Assembly: GCF_000429045.1 (NCBI RefSeq)
Contig: NZ_KE386841.1
Coordinates: 163,666 to 227,665 of the forward strand
DNA: 64,000 nucleotides
Source: Salinarimonas rosea DSM 21201
GTDB lineage: Bacteria; Pseudomonadota; Alphaproteobacteria; Rhizobiales; Beijerinckiaceae
Direction: 5' to 3'
Shown here: positions 22,430 to 30,900 of the stretch, piece after piece
Layout: each line of letters starts with the position of its first letter
How positions within the stretch are numbered: position 1 is the first letter of the stretch
Program-made: the position numbers and the translations under genes
Notes under the pieces: generated by a model
Told to the model about the DNA's origin: nothing
Seen by the model: only the letters and a program-made list of their open reading frames with translations
Databases searched by the model: none

Positions 22430-23239
22430 TCAGGTACCGACGACCAGCGGGTCGACGAGCCGCCGCAAGGCCGCGATCGCCGAAAGCGCGGTGATCCGGC
22501 CCGTGCGGGGGTTCGTCTCGCTCGGCACGTTCTCGATCGCCATGGTGAAGCGGGCGCAGTCCGCCTCGACCGTGATCGTGTGCGTGTTGCGCGTCACGCC
22601 GGGATCCGCCCAGACCTCGAGCCGGGTGCGGTCCGGGCCGATGCCGGCGAGGCTGAGCGCGGCGGCGACGTTGAGGTTCGCTGGGAAGCCCGGCACGCCC
22701 TCGCGCACGCTCCCCGAGAACAGGAGCAGCGGCTCGACGAGGCCCTCCAGCGCGATGCCCTTCGCCACCACGTGGGGCGCGCCCGCGAGCCCCGCGGGGG
22801 GCTTGCGGGTGACCATCGAGACGCTCTCGATCGTCCCCTCGCGGGCGGCGCGCACGGCGTCGAGGCCGATGAGCGCGCCCGTCGGCACGAGGATGCGCGC
22901 GCCGGTCTCCCGCGCGCGCTCCACGAGATCCCAATGGGCGAGGAGCTGGCCGACCGAGAGCGGCACGAACAGCCGCCCGCGCGCCAGCGCCGGCTCAGCC
23001 ACCGTCCGGAACAGCGCCGGCGGCAGGCCCTCGACGACGACGTCGCAGGTCTCGCCGAGCGCCTCCGGGGCGACGATCGGGCCGTCGAACCCCGCGAGCA
23101 TCGCCCGCGCCCGCGCCGCGTCGCGCACCGAGACGGCGCCGAGCGCGAGCCCGGGAATGCCGGACATCAGCGCCCGAGCCACCTGCGCGCCCACGCCGCC
23201 GAGCCCTGCGAGGCCCACCGTCGTCGTCTCCTTCGCCAT
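22430..23239 (-). CDS. nadX: L-aspartate dehydrogenase
   Basis: A 269-aa NAD(P)-dependent aspartate dehydrogenase (DUF108 family), which makes iminoaspartate for NAD synthesis or oxidises aspartate to oxaloacetate and ammonia. The N-terminal Rossmann motif is VGLAGLGGVGAQVARAL. The C-terminal domain shows the family block GFPANLNVAAALSLAGIGPD and catalytic His in RNTHTITVE. The final ENVPSETNPRTG motif is diagnostic. NadA and NadC are not nearby, so the gene stands alone. It is divergent from the cytochrome c operon. Confidence 0.92.
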   Translation of the reverse strand: MAKETTTVGLAGLGGVGAQVARALMSGIPGLALGAVSVRDAARARAMLAGFDGPIVAPEALGETCDVVVEGLPPALFRTVAEPALARGRLFVPLSVGQLLAHWDLVERARETGARILVPTGALIGLDAVRAAREGTIESVSMVTRKPPAGLAGAPHVVAKGIALEGLVEPLLLFSGSVREGVPGFPANLNVAAALSLAGIGPDRTRLEVWADPGVTRNTHTITVEADCARFTMAIENVPSETNPRTGRITALSAIAALRRLVDPLVVGT

Positions 23240-23403
23240 CCCCGACCCTCCGCGATCCGTCCGTCGAATGCCCGCAGCTTAGCCCGGTCCGCGGCGAAGG
23301 GGCGAGGTGCGTGCGCACGGCGCGGATGCGGATCGAGCCCGCCCTGCGGTCTGCCGCCCGCGCCGAGAGGGGACCCGAGCGGCGCCTCACGCGTTCCGCC
23401 ACC

Positions 23404-23778
23404 ATGCTCCGCCGCCGGCTCGTCCCCCTCGCGCTCCTCGCGCCGCTCCTCGCGGCGTGCGAGGACGCGCGCGCGCCGGATCTCGACACGGACGCGGTAC
23501 GCGAGGGCCGGGCCGCGATCCGGCTCTACGGCTGCGGGTCGTGCCACGCGATCCCCGGGATCGGCCGGGCCGACGGGCGCGTCGGGCCGCCGCTGACGCA
23601 CGTGGCGCGCCAGTCCTACATCGCCGGCAGGCTGCCCAACACGCTGCCGAACCTCGCCGCCTGGATCGCCGACCCGGATGCGCTCGACCCCGGCACGGCG
23701 ATGCCCGACCTGGGCGTGCCCCCGCGGACCGCGGCGGCGATCGCGGCGTATCTCTATGCGCAGGGAGAGGGCGCATGA
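23404..23778 (+). CDS. Monoheme cytochrome c lipoprotein (cytochrome 1 of 3)
   Basis: A 124-aa class I c-type cytochrome. The N-terminus is a lipoprotein signal (lipobox LLAAC), so the protein is probably anchored in a membrane and faces the periplasm. Haem attaches at CGSCH, and the sixth ligand is the Met of TAMPDLGV. It is a paralogue of the third cytochrome of this operon (shared SYIAGRLPNT/RYVAGSLPNT and AMPDLGV). The ATG at 23404 is used since it places a normal signal peptide; longer in-frame versions add no plausible signal. Its stop overlaps the next start. Confidence 0.88.
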   Translation: MLRRRLVPLALLAPLLAACEDARAPDLDTDAVREGRAAIRLYGCGSCHAIPGIGRADGRVGPPLTHVARQSYIAGRLPNTLPNLAAWIADPDALDPGTAMPDLGVPPRTAAAIAAYLYAQGEGA

Positions 23779-24332
23779 GGAACGCGCTCCTGGGCATCCT
23801 CGTCGCGGCGCTCGTCGGCACGCTCGGCGCGGTCGCCTTCCTCTACTCGGGCCTCTACCCGATCGGGGCGACCACGCAGCACTCGCGCGTCGTCTACGCC
23901 GCGGTCGAGGTCCTCGTGCGGCGGGCGGTCGCGCGCAGCGCGAGCGCGGTGACGCCTCCCGACGCCTTCGACGACGGATCGCGCGTCGAGGAGGGCCTAT
24001 CGCTCTATCGCGGCTGGTGCGCGCAGTGCCACGGCGCGCCCGGCGTCGCGCCGGCCCCGTTCGCCACCGGCATGAACCCGACGCCGCCGCCGCTCGTCCA
24101 GACCGCGCGGGAACGGTCGCCGGCGGAGATCTGGTGGGTGATCGACAACGGCATCGCCATGGCCGGCATGCCGTCCTTCCGCTTCAAGCTCACGGAGGAG
24201 GAGATGTGGGCCGTCACCGCCTTCGTCGAGACGCTGCCGGCGCTCTCGCCCGCCGCCTATGCGGCGATGGTGGAGGCGAGCGGGCCCGCGCCGGAGCCGT
24301 CGGCGCAGGCGGAGCGGGGAGGGGGCACATGA
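23775..24332 (+). CDS. Membrane-anchored cytochrome c (cytochrome 2 of 3)
   Basis: A 185-aa c-type cytochrome with an uncleaved-looking N-terminal membrane helix (residues 5-27). After a linker of about 45 residues comes the haem motif CAQCHGAPG, with Met candidates in GIAMAGMPSF. The pattern LYRGWCAQCHGAPG and WWVIDNGIAMAGMPSF is typical of cytochrome c domains in respiratory or dehydrogenase chains. It overlaps both flanking cytochrome genes by 4 nt (ATGA), so all three are made in fixed proportion. It ends in a Pro/Ala/Glu-rich tail. Confidence 0.88.
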   Translation: MRNALLGILVAALVGTLGAVAFLYSGLYPIGATTQHSRVVYAAVEVLVRRAVARSASAVTPPDAFDDGSRVEEGLSLYRGWCAQCHGAPGVAPAPFATGMNPTPPPLVQTARERSPAEIWWVIDNGIAMAGMPSFRFKLTEEEMWAVTAFVETLPALSPAAYAAMVEASGPAPEPSAQAERGGGT

Positions 24333-24727
24333 GGTGGCCGCACGCGCTCGCCCTCGCGGCGGTCGCGTCCCTGGCGCTCGCCGGCTGCCGGGACGAGGAC
24401 ACCCGCTTCGTCGAGGTCCCGCCGGCGCTCGTCGGCGCCGATCCGGAGCGCGGGCGCCTCGCGCTGCGGCTCCACGGCTGTGTCACCTGCCACGTCGCGC
24501 CGGGCGTCGTGGGCGGGGACCAGCGTGTCGGGCCGACCCTCGAGGGCTTCGCCGCGCGCCGCTACGTGGCGGGCTCGCTGCCGAACACGCCCGACAACGC
24601 CATCCGCTGGATCGTCGCCCCCCAGGAGATCGCCCCGGGAAGCGCGATGCCGGACCTCGGCGTGGACGTCGAGACGGCGCGTGACATCGTCGCGTATCTC
24701 AGGTCTCAGTCGGACATCGGATCGTAG
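24329..24727 (+). CDS. Monoheme cytochrome c lipoprotein (cytochrome 3 of 3)
   Basis: A 132-aa lipoprotein cytochrome c (lipobox LALAGC), with haem motif CVTCH and axial Met in SAMPDLGV. It is clearly duplicated from cytochrome 1: both share the G-R-x-A-[IL]-R-L-x-G-C core, RVGP and the SLPNT/RLPNT loop. The last 22 nt overlap the end of the convergent PRC-barrel gene. No oxidase or dehydrogenase gene is adjacent, so the electron donor and acceptor are unknown. Confidence 0.88.
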   Translation: MRWPHALALAAVASLALAGCRDEDTRFVEVPPALVGADPERGRLALRLHGCVTCHVAPGVVGGDQRVGPTLEGFAARRYVAGSLPNTPDNAIRWIVAPQEIAPGSAMPDLGVDVETARDIVAYLRSQSDIGS

Positions 24728-25242
24728 GCGCGCGAGCCGGTGGCCTCGACATCGGGGAAATCGAGGTCGGAGCGGCGCAGGCGCAGCGTCTCGTCGGATG
24801 CGATCGGCGAGAGGTTCGCCGCCTCGTAGTCGTTCAGCGTCGGCAGGGCGCGCAGCTGGTTCAACGTGTAGGCGGCGATCAGGCGCCCGTCGCGGATCAC
24901 CGTCTCGGAGATCGGCAGCAGCACGGTGCGTCCGCCGAGCCGGTCGCCGTACTCCACCACGAAGCTCCGCTGCTCCTCCAGCCCGACGACCACGTCGCGC
25001 ACCGTGCCGACGCGGCTGTCGTCGCCGAGCGCGACCGGGGCGCCCTCCAGCGTCCCGACCGCGAACTGACGGTCCTCCGGCCCGGGCAGAGGCAGCAGGC
25101 GGCCGTCGAGCGTCTCGACGGGATCACCGGTGACGGGGCCGGCCGCCGGCGGGCTGGTCTGTTGTGCCAGCGCGGGGAGGGCGGACAGGCAGGCCGCGGC
25201 CGCGAGGGCGGCGAGCGGGCGGGGCAGGGTGGCGGGTCGCAT
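24706..25242 (-). CDS. Secreted PRC-barrel domain protein
   Basis: A 178-aa protein with a Sec signal peptide (cleavage after ALPALA-QQ). The mature part contains a PRC-barrel-type beta region (VGTVRDVVVGLEEQRSFVVEYG, residues about 78-99) with a following conserved R-T-V-L-L-P-I segment. Such proteins occur often in Hyphomicrobiales as envelope proteins of unknown role. Its tail overlaps the third cytochrome gene on the opposite strand by 22 nt. Confidence 0.82.
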   Translation of the reverse strand: MRPATLPRPLAALAAAACLSALPALAQQTSPPAAGPVTGDPVETLDGRLLPLPGPEDRQFAVGTLEGAPVALGDDSRVGTVRDVVVGLEEQRSFVVEYGDRLGGRTVLLPISETVIRDGRLIAAYTLNQLRALPTLNDYEAANLSPIASDETLRLRRSDLDFPDVEATGSRAYDPMSD

Positions 25243-25329
25243 GCTGCGCTCCTTCGTGACGATGAGGGTCCCGAGGGGATGCGCGAGCGGGCGCGTGCGT
25301 TCCCGGGCACGTCGTCGCGTGCCGTCACC

Positions 25330-25779
25330 TCACAGCGCGAGCGCGCCGAGCGCCAGGGCCAGCGCCGCGCCGCCGGAGAGGACGAGGCGCAGGCGCCCGA
25401 ACCATTCCGGCGCCTCCTCGCGGCAGACGAGCCCGTAGTCGAGGAGGCCGAGCGCGACATGCAGGGCGCACAGGGTCCACAGCCGCGCCTCCGGCGGCAG
25501 CGCGAGCGCGGCGAAGGCGAGGAGCGAGGGGACGACGGAGATGACGTAGCCGCGCCGCGCCGCGTCCTGCTCCTCCATCGAGACCGCGACGCCCCAGCGG
25601 ATCCCGCCCAGGAAGGAGAGGATGAGCGCGCCGTAGGCCGCGAGCGCCAGAGCGAGGAACGCCGCGTCGCGGCCGAGGTCGAGACCGGCGAGGAGTGCCA
25701 GGGCCGGCACATAGAAGGGAATCAGCCCCGTGAGCCCCAGGACCAGGGGCACGGGCGGGATGGAGGCGTCGGCTTTCAT
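25330..25779 (-). CDS. DUF3429 family membrane protein
   Basis: A 149-aa inner-membrane protein with four to five hydrophobic segments. The LSFLGGIRWGVA motif at the end of the second helix is characteristic of DUF3429. Function is unknown. I chose the ATG at 25779 because the protein then begins just before the first helix; the upstream in-frame sequence is arginine-rich and unlike the family. Confidence 0.85.
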   Translation of the reverse strand: MKADASIPPVPLVLGLTGLIPFYVPALALLAGLDLGRDAAFLALALAAYGALILSFLGGIRWGVAVSMEEQDAARRGYVISVVPSLLAFAALALPPEARLWTLCALHVALGLLDYGLVCREEAPEWFGRLRLVLSGGAALALALGALAL

Positions 25780-26055
25780 GCGCTGGCGGCTCGCGGCGGG
25801 AGAAGCGGGTCGGGCGGCTTCGGGGAAGGACCGGACGGCGGCCCGGCCTCGCAGACATAGCGCCGAGCGCCACGCTTGCAAGCTCAGCGGCGCGCGATCG
25901 GCCGCGCGAGGGCTTCGACGCAATCGCCGTCGAGCGTGGTGCCGGTGTCCGGAGGGCCTCCGGCGCGGGCGCGCGGCGGGCGTGGGCGGCGGGAAACAAC
26001 GCCGGAACGTGGCACGGACGCGTTGCGGCAGCCTCGATGCACGTAACGCCCGCGC

Positions 26056-26838
26056 TCAGTCGCGCCGGAACACCACGCTCGCCAGCCACCCGAGGAAGAC
26101 CGCCGTCCCCGCCGTGCCCAGGCCGTAGAGGAGCGACTGCTCCTCGGCGAGCGCGGCGATCCGCTGCTCGAAGCCGATCTTCACGAGCTCGAAGTCCGTC
26201 CGGTCCCGGGCGAGCATCGCGCCGCCGGAGAACAGCATCACGTCGACCTCGTAGTTGCCCGGCGGCGCGTCCGCGGGCAGCACGATCGCGGCGCGGAAGA
26301 TCTCGGGCGTCACGAAGGCGACGCCGCGCTCCGCCGCGACGTAGAGGCCCGCGTCGCGCTTCAGCCGCACCAGCGATTCGCGGAAGAGTGCCTCGCGCCC
26401 GTCGCGCTCGACCGTGTCGCCGACGTGCCGCACGAGCCCGTCGAGGCCGATCGCGAGGCGGTCGCGCAGGGCCGGCGCGGCGATCTCGTCGAGCGGCGCG
26501 GAGGTGAGGGCGGCGTAGAACGCGGGCACGTTCGCGAACTTCTGCTGCTCGCCGTTGATCCACACGACGCCCATCTCCTCGCGCAGGCGCACGGTCACGG
26601 TCTGCGGCGGGCCGCGCACGACCACGGCGGCCTCGTAGGGCCCCGTGCGCGAGATCGTCTGCGCATCGCGGCGGATGGCGCCGAACAGGACGACCTGCGA
26701 GCCGGCGTAGTTCGAGGTGATCGCCACCTGATGGCTCGACAGCGAGGTGACGATCGATTCCGCGCGCACGGCGCCGGCCGCGAGGAGGCAGGCGAGGAGC
26801 GCGAGGAGTCCGATGGGGGAGGGCCGGGCGGTGCGCAT
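26056..26838 (-). CDS. TIGR02186 family protein, partner of TauE
   Basis: A 260-aa envelope protein with a signal peptide at residues 1-26 and a C-terminal membrane helix (YGLGTAGTAVFLGWLASVV). The extracytoplasmic part begins ESIVTSLSSHQVAITSNYAG, the conserved start of the TIGR02186 family. Members are regularly encoded next to a TauE/SafE-type exporter, as here, with only 5 nt between the genes. They probably act together on a sulfur-containing anion, but neither substrate nor mechanism is known. Confidence 0.88.
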   Translation of the reverse strand: MRTARPSPIGLLALLACLLAAGAVRAESIVTSLSSHQVAITSNYAGSQVVLFGAIRRDAQTISRTGPYEAAVVVRGPPQTVTVRLREEMGVVWINGEQQKFANVPAFYAALTSAPLDEIAAPALRDRLAIGLDGLVRHVGDTVERDGREALFRESLVRLKRDAGLYVAAERGVAFVTPEIFRAAIVLPADAPPGNYEVDVMLFSGGAMLARDRTDFELVKIGFEQRIAALAEEQSLLYGLGTAGTAVFLGWLASVVFRRD

Positions 26839-26843
26839 GGTCC

Positions 26844-27776
26844 TCACTCCCCGCCGCCGATCTGCGTGATGGAGAGGGAGAACGGCTCCTCGGGCGGGAG
26901 AACGAGCTCCACGGCGAAGCGCAGGCCGACGCCGAGAATGAGCAGCGCGAGCAGGAAGCGGAACACGTCCGCGCGCAGGTGCGCGCTCGCCCGCGCCCCG
27001 AACTGTGCGCCGAACACGCCGCCCACGATCAGCATCAGCGCCAGCACGAGGTCGACGGCCTGGTTCGCGACCGCGTGCAGCACGAGCGCGGCGAGCGTCG
27101 TGCACAGGATCTGGAACTGCGAGGTGCCCACGACGATGTTCGTCGGTACGCGGAAGAGGTAGAGCAGCGCCGGCACCAGGATGAAGCCGCCGCCGATGCC
27201 GAGCATCGCGCCGGCGAAGCCGATGAACATCGCGATCCCCCACAGCGGGATCACGCTCGCGTAGAGCTTCGAGCGGTGGAAGCGCATGCGCAGCGGCAGG
27301 CCGAGATAGGCCGGGTGCTCGCCCGCGCGCCGGCGCGGGCGCGGCTTGCCCTTGCGCGACTGCAGGAACTCCCGGACGCTCTCGCGCAGCATCAGCGAGC
27401 CGACCACCGTGAACAGCGTCACGTAGGAGACGACGATCAGCAGGTCGAGCTGGCCCGCGCGCCGCGCCGCCGCGAAGAGCCAGACGCCGAGCGCGGTGCC
27501 GACGAGGCCGCCCACCACGAGGACGCCGCCGAGCTTGAGGTCGAGCGCGCGCCGGCGCAGCGCCGCGAGGCCGCTCGTGGTCGAGGAGGCGACGATCTGC
27601 GCCGTCTGGGTCGCGACCGCCACGGCGGGCGGGATGCCGAGGAAGATCAGGAGCGGCGTCATCAGGAAGCCGCCGCCGATGCCGAACAGGCCCGAGATGA
27701 AGCCCACCGCGGCGCCGAGCCCCAGGATCATGAAGAGGCTCACCGTGAGCTCGGCGACGGGCAGGTAGATGGACAC
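26844..27776 (-). CDS. TauE/SafE family anion (sulfite-type) exporter
   Basis: A 310-aa inner-membrane protein with eight predicted helices and two internal copies of the family motif: FISGLFGIGGGFLMTPLL near residue 25 and FAGAMLGIGGGFILVPALL near 188. The family exports sulfite, sulfoacetate or related anions. A basic cytoplasmic loop (SRKGKPRPRRRAG) separates the two halves. The start is GTG at 27776. First gene of a two-gene operon with the TIGR02186 protein. Confidence 0.9.
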   Translation of the reverse strand: MSIYLPVAELTVSLFMILGLGAAVGFISGLFGIGGGFLMTPLLIFLGIPPAVAVATQTAQIVASSTTSGLAALRRRALDLKLGGVLVVGGLVGTALGVWLFAAARRAGQLDLLIVVSYVTLFTVVGSLMLRESVREFLQSRKGKPRPRRRAGEHPAYLGLPLRMRFHRSKLYASVIPLWGIAMFIGFAGAMLGIGGGFILVPALLYLFRVPTNIVVGTSQFQILCTTLAALVLHAVANQAVDLVLALMLIVGGVFGAQFGARASAHLRADVFRFLLALLILGVGLRFAVELVLPPEEPFSLSITQIGGGE

Positions 27777-27912
27777 GGCAACGATTCCTCGGGCCGGGGC
27801 CGTGGCCCCGACGATGACGCGCTACGAACGGCCGCGGCCGGGCGGCCGCGCTCCCTTCCTGCCCCGCGCCCGTGACGGCCTGATGGCCGCCGTCGCGGCC
27901 GACCGCGATCGA

Positions 27913-30900
27913 TCAGGCCGCGAAATGACGCACCGGCAGGCCGGCCGAGCGATCGTTCCACCCGTGCGCCGGCAAGGCAACCTCGTTCGCACGCGCATCG
28001 GGGGTTTCCGGGCGCCAGGCGTCCGCCGCGGACTGGGCCACGAGGCGGGCCGGCTCGTCCAGGCGCTGCGCGAGCTCCTCCTGGCGGGCGGAGGCGTCGG
28101 TGTCGCCCTGCGCGGCGGCGATGGCGAACCAGGTGTAGGAGGCGGGCAGATCCTGCGGCGCGCCGAGCCCGCGGGCGAGGAGGACGGCCAGGTTGTATTG
28201 GCTGTCGCGCACGCCGTGCTCGGCCGCCCTGCGGAACCAGCCGATCGCACCGGTATAGTCCGGCGCGCCCGCCACGGCGCCCTCGGCGAGGAGGACGGCG
28301 AGGTTGTGCATGGCGGTGACGTTGCCGCTCTCCGCCGCCCGGCGGTACCACATCTCCGCCGCGGCGGGATCGCGCGCGACGCCCACGCCCTTGTCGTAGA
28401 TCTGGCCGATCCGGTACTGCGCCGGCACCACGCCCTGCTCGGCGAGGCGCTCGAACAGCCTGGCGGCCAGCGCCGGGTCGCGCGGCGCGTCGCGCCCGTC
28501 GGAGAGGCGCGCGGCGAGCTCGAACACGGCGGCCTCGTCGCCGGCACGGGCGGCCTCGCGCAGGCGCGTGGAGGCGACGGCGTCGGGGATGACGAGGCCC
28601 GCGACGAGGGGCGAGACCGGGCCGGTCGGGATCGGCGCCGCGGCGGCACCGGTCCCCGTCGAGGGGACGATGCGCGCGGCGAAGGCGGTCGCCTCGTCGC
28701 GGCGCGGCGGCAGCATGATCTCCCGCGCGGCGTCCGCGGACGTGGGTGCGGGGATGACGAGGTCGCCCGCGGGGATGCCGTTCGAGAGCGGCGCCGCCGG
28801 CAGGCCCATGAAGCTCGGCACCCGCGCCGCGTCCGCGGGGGGAATCGTCTGCGTCGTCGTCGGGCCCGCGGCGGGGACCGCCGGCGCCTCGGCCTCGGGC
28901 GCGATGGTGATCGCCGGCGCGCCGATCGGGGCGGGTGCCTCCGTCGCGATCTGCGCCGGCGGCGCGACGCTCGCGATCGGCCCGTCGCCGCCGCGCTGGA
29001 GCATGGACGAGACCTGGAGCGCGCCGATGGCGAGCACGATCGCCGCGAGGCCGAGCAGCAGCGGCTTGCGGCGGCGCGCGAGCACGCGCTTCATGCGCCC
29101 GGCGAGGCTCGCTGGCGAGGCGCCGTCCGCGTCGATCTCCGCGGGCTCGCTGCGCGCCGCGGCCGCTTCCGCGGCGGCCGACTGCGCGGCGCGGCGGGCG
29201 GCGGCGATGAAGCTCGCCTTGATGTCGCCGGCGTCGGGCTCCTCGCTCGCGGCGGGCGCCGGCGCCGCGGTCCTGCGGCTCTTGCCGGGCTGGGGCCGGC
29301 CGGAGCCCGGCTCGAGCAGGATCTCGTCGACGAACGACGCGGCGGCAGGCGCGTCCGCCTCGGAGAGGAGCGCGGCGGCAGCGGTGTCGAGCACCGGCGC
29401 CTGCGGCTCCGCCTCCGGCGTCCGGGGGGCGGAGGCGCGGAAGGCCGAGATGTCGAAGCCGCGGGGCATCGCGGGCTCGTCGCGCGCGGGGCCCGACGCC
29501 TCGGCGGCGGGGGCGCTCGGCTTGTCGATGCCGGGCTTGTCGAGGGACGGCTTGTCGAGGGCCGGCTTTTCCGAGATCGGCTTGCCCTCGCCGGACGGCT
29601 TGCGTGCGGCGGGAGCCTCCGTCGGCTTCTGGCGGCGCACGTCCTTGTCGCGCGCGGTGCCGGCCTCGAGCGAGGCGAGGCGCCCGACGAGGGCCTCGAG
29701 GGTGCCGTGCACGGCGCTCAGCGTGTCGCGGCTGCGCCGATCGGCTTCCACCTGGGAGACCTTGAGGCTCTCGATCGTGCGGGAGAGGTCGGCGAAGGCG
29801 TCGTCCTTGGCCGGGACGGGCACGCCCTCGCGCAGGCCCTCCTCGAGACCGGCGACCTGGGCCATCAGGTCGCCCATCGAGCGCTCGAGCGCGGCGAGCG
29901 CCGGGTCGGGATCGCGCTCGCGCTCGAGCCGCGCGGCGATCTGCGTGATGTGCCGCTCCAGGGCCTCGAGCCCGTCGGAGCCCTCGCGCTGGGGTTCCTC
30001 GAGCTTCGCGGCGAGGCCGGCGAGCATGGCCTCGAGGGGCTTGAGCCGCTCGTCGTCGCCCGGTGCGGACAGCCGCTCGTCGATCCGGTCGAGCCGGCGC
30101 ATCAGCCCGTCGAGGTCGAGCGACGGCTCGGGACGCGGCGCCTCGCGCAGGGCGTCGAGCTTCTCGGCCATGACGTCGAGACGCGCCACGAGCGCCGCCG
30201 GCGCGAGCGCCTCCTGGCGGGCACCGAGCCGCTTCTCCAGCAGCTCGATCTGCTGCGCCACCGGCGAGACGTCGACCTGTGCGGGCTGCGCGGAGAGGGC
30301 GTCGAGCCGGGCGCCCAGCGCCTCGATCTGGCTCGCGAGCGGGCCGAGATCGACGACCGCTGCGGGGGCGCCGCCGGCCTCGAGCGTCGCGGCGGAGGCC
30401 GCGAGCCCCTCGATCTGGCGCGCGAGCGCGCCGGTATCGGCCCGCGAGAGCAGGCCCGTGACCGCCTCGAGCTTCTCGCCGAGCGTGTCGATGCGCGACC
30501 CGAGCGCCCCGAGAGCGGCGGCGTCCGTCTCCGGCCGCGGCGCGGTGAGATGCTCGCGGATGTCCTCGACCGCCGCGCGCATGCCGGCGAACTCGAGCGG
30601 GTCGACCTGCCCGTGCCCGATGCGCTCGACCTGGCGCGACAGCTCCGCGACCCGCTCGGCGAGGTCGCCGACGCGGCTCGGCTCGGCGATCTCGCCGAGG
30701 AGCCCGCGCAGGTCCGCGACCTCGCCGGTCAGCGCCTGCACGGTCTGCGGGTCGAGCCCCGCGTCCGCGATGAGGTCGACCTTGTGGGAGATCGTCTCGA
30801 CCGCCTGCACGAGGCCGTGGGGGGCGTTGCGCTGGACCTCTTCGGAGAGCCGGCGTACCTCGCCCTCAAGGCGCGAGAGCGTCGCGCCCATCGCGGTCGC

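Noticed and set aside
26009-26025. TGGCACG ... TTGC resembling a sigma-54 promoter
   Set aside because: The distance between the GG and GC elements is 2 bp too long, and no rightward gene follows.
29510-29595. Short direct repeats that could suggest a small CRISPR-like array
   Set aside because: They encode the in-frame protein repeat KP-x-x-DKPS of the podJ-like gene; spacing is about 20-24 bp with no spacers and no cas genes.
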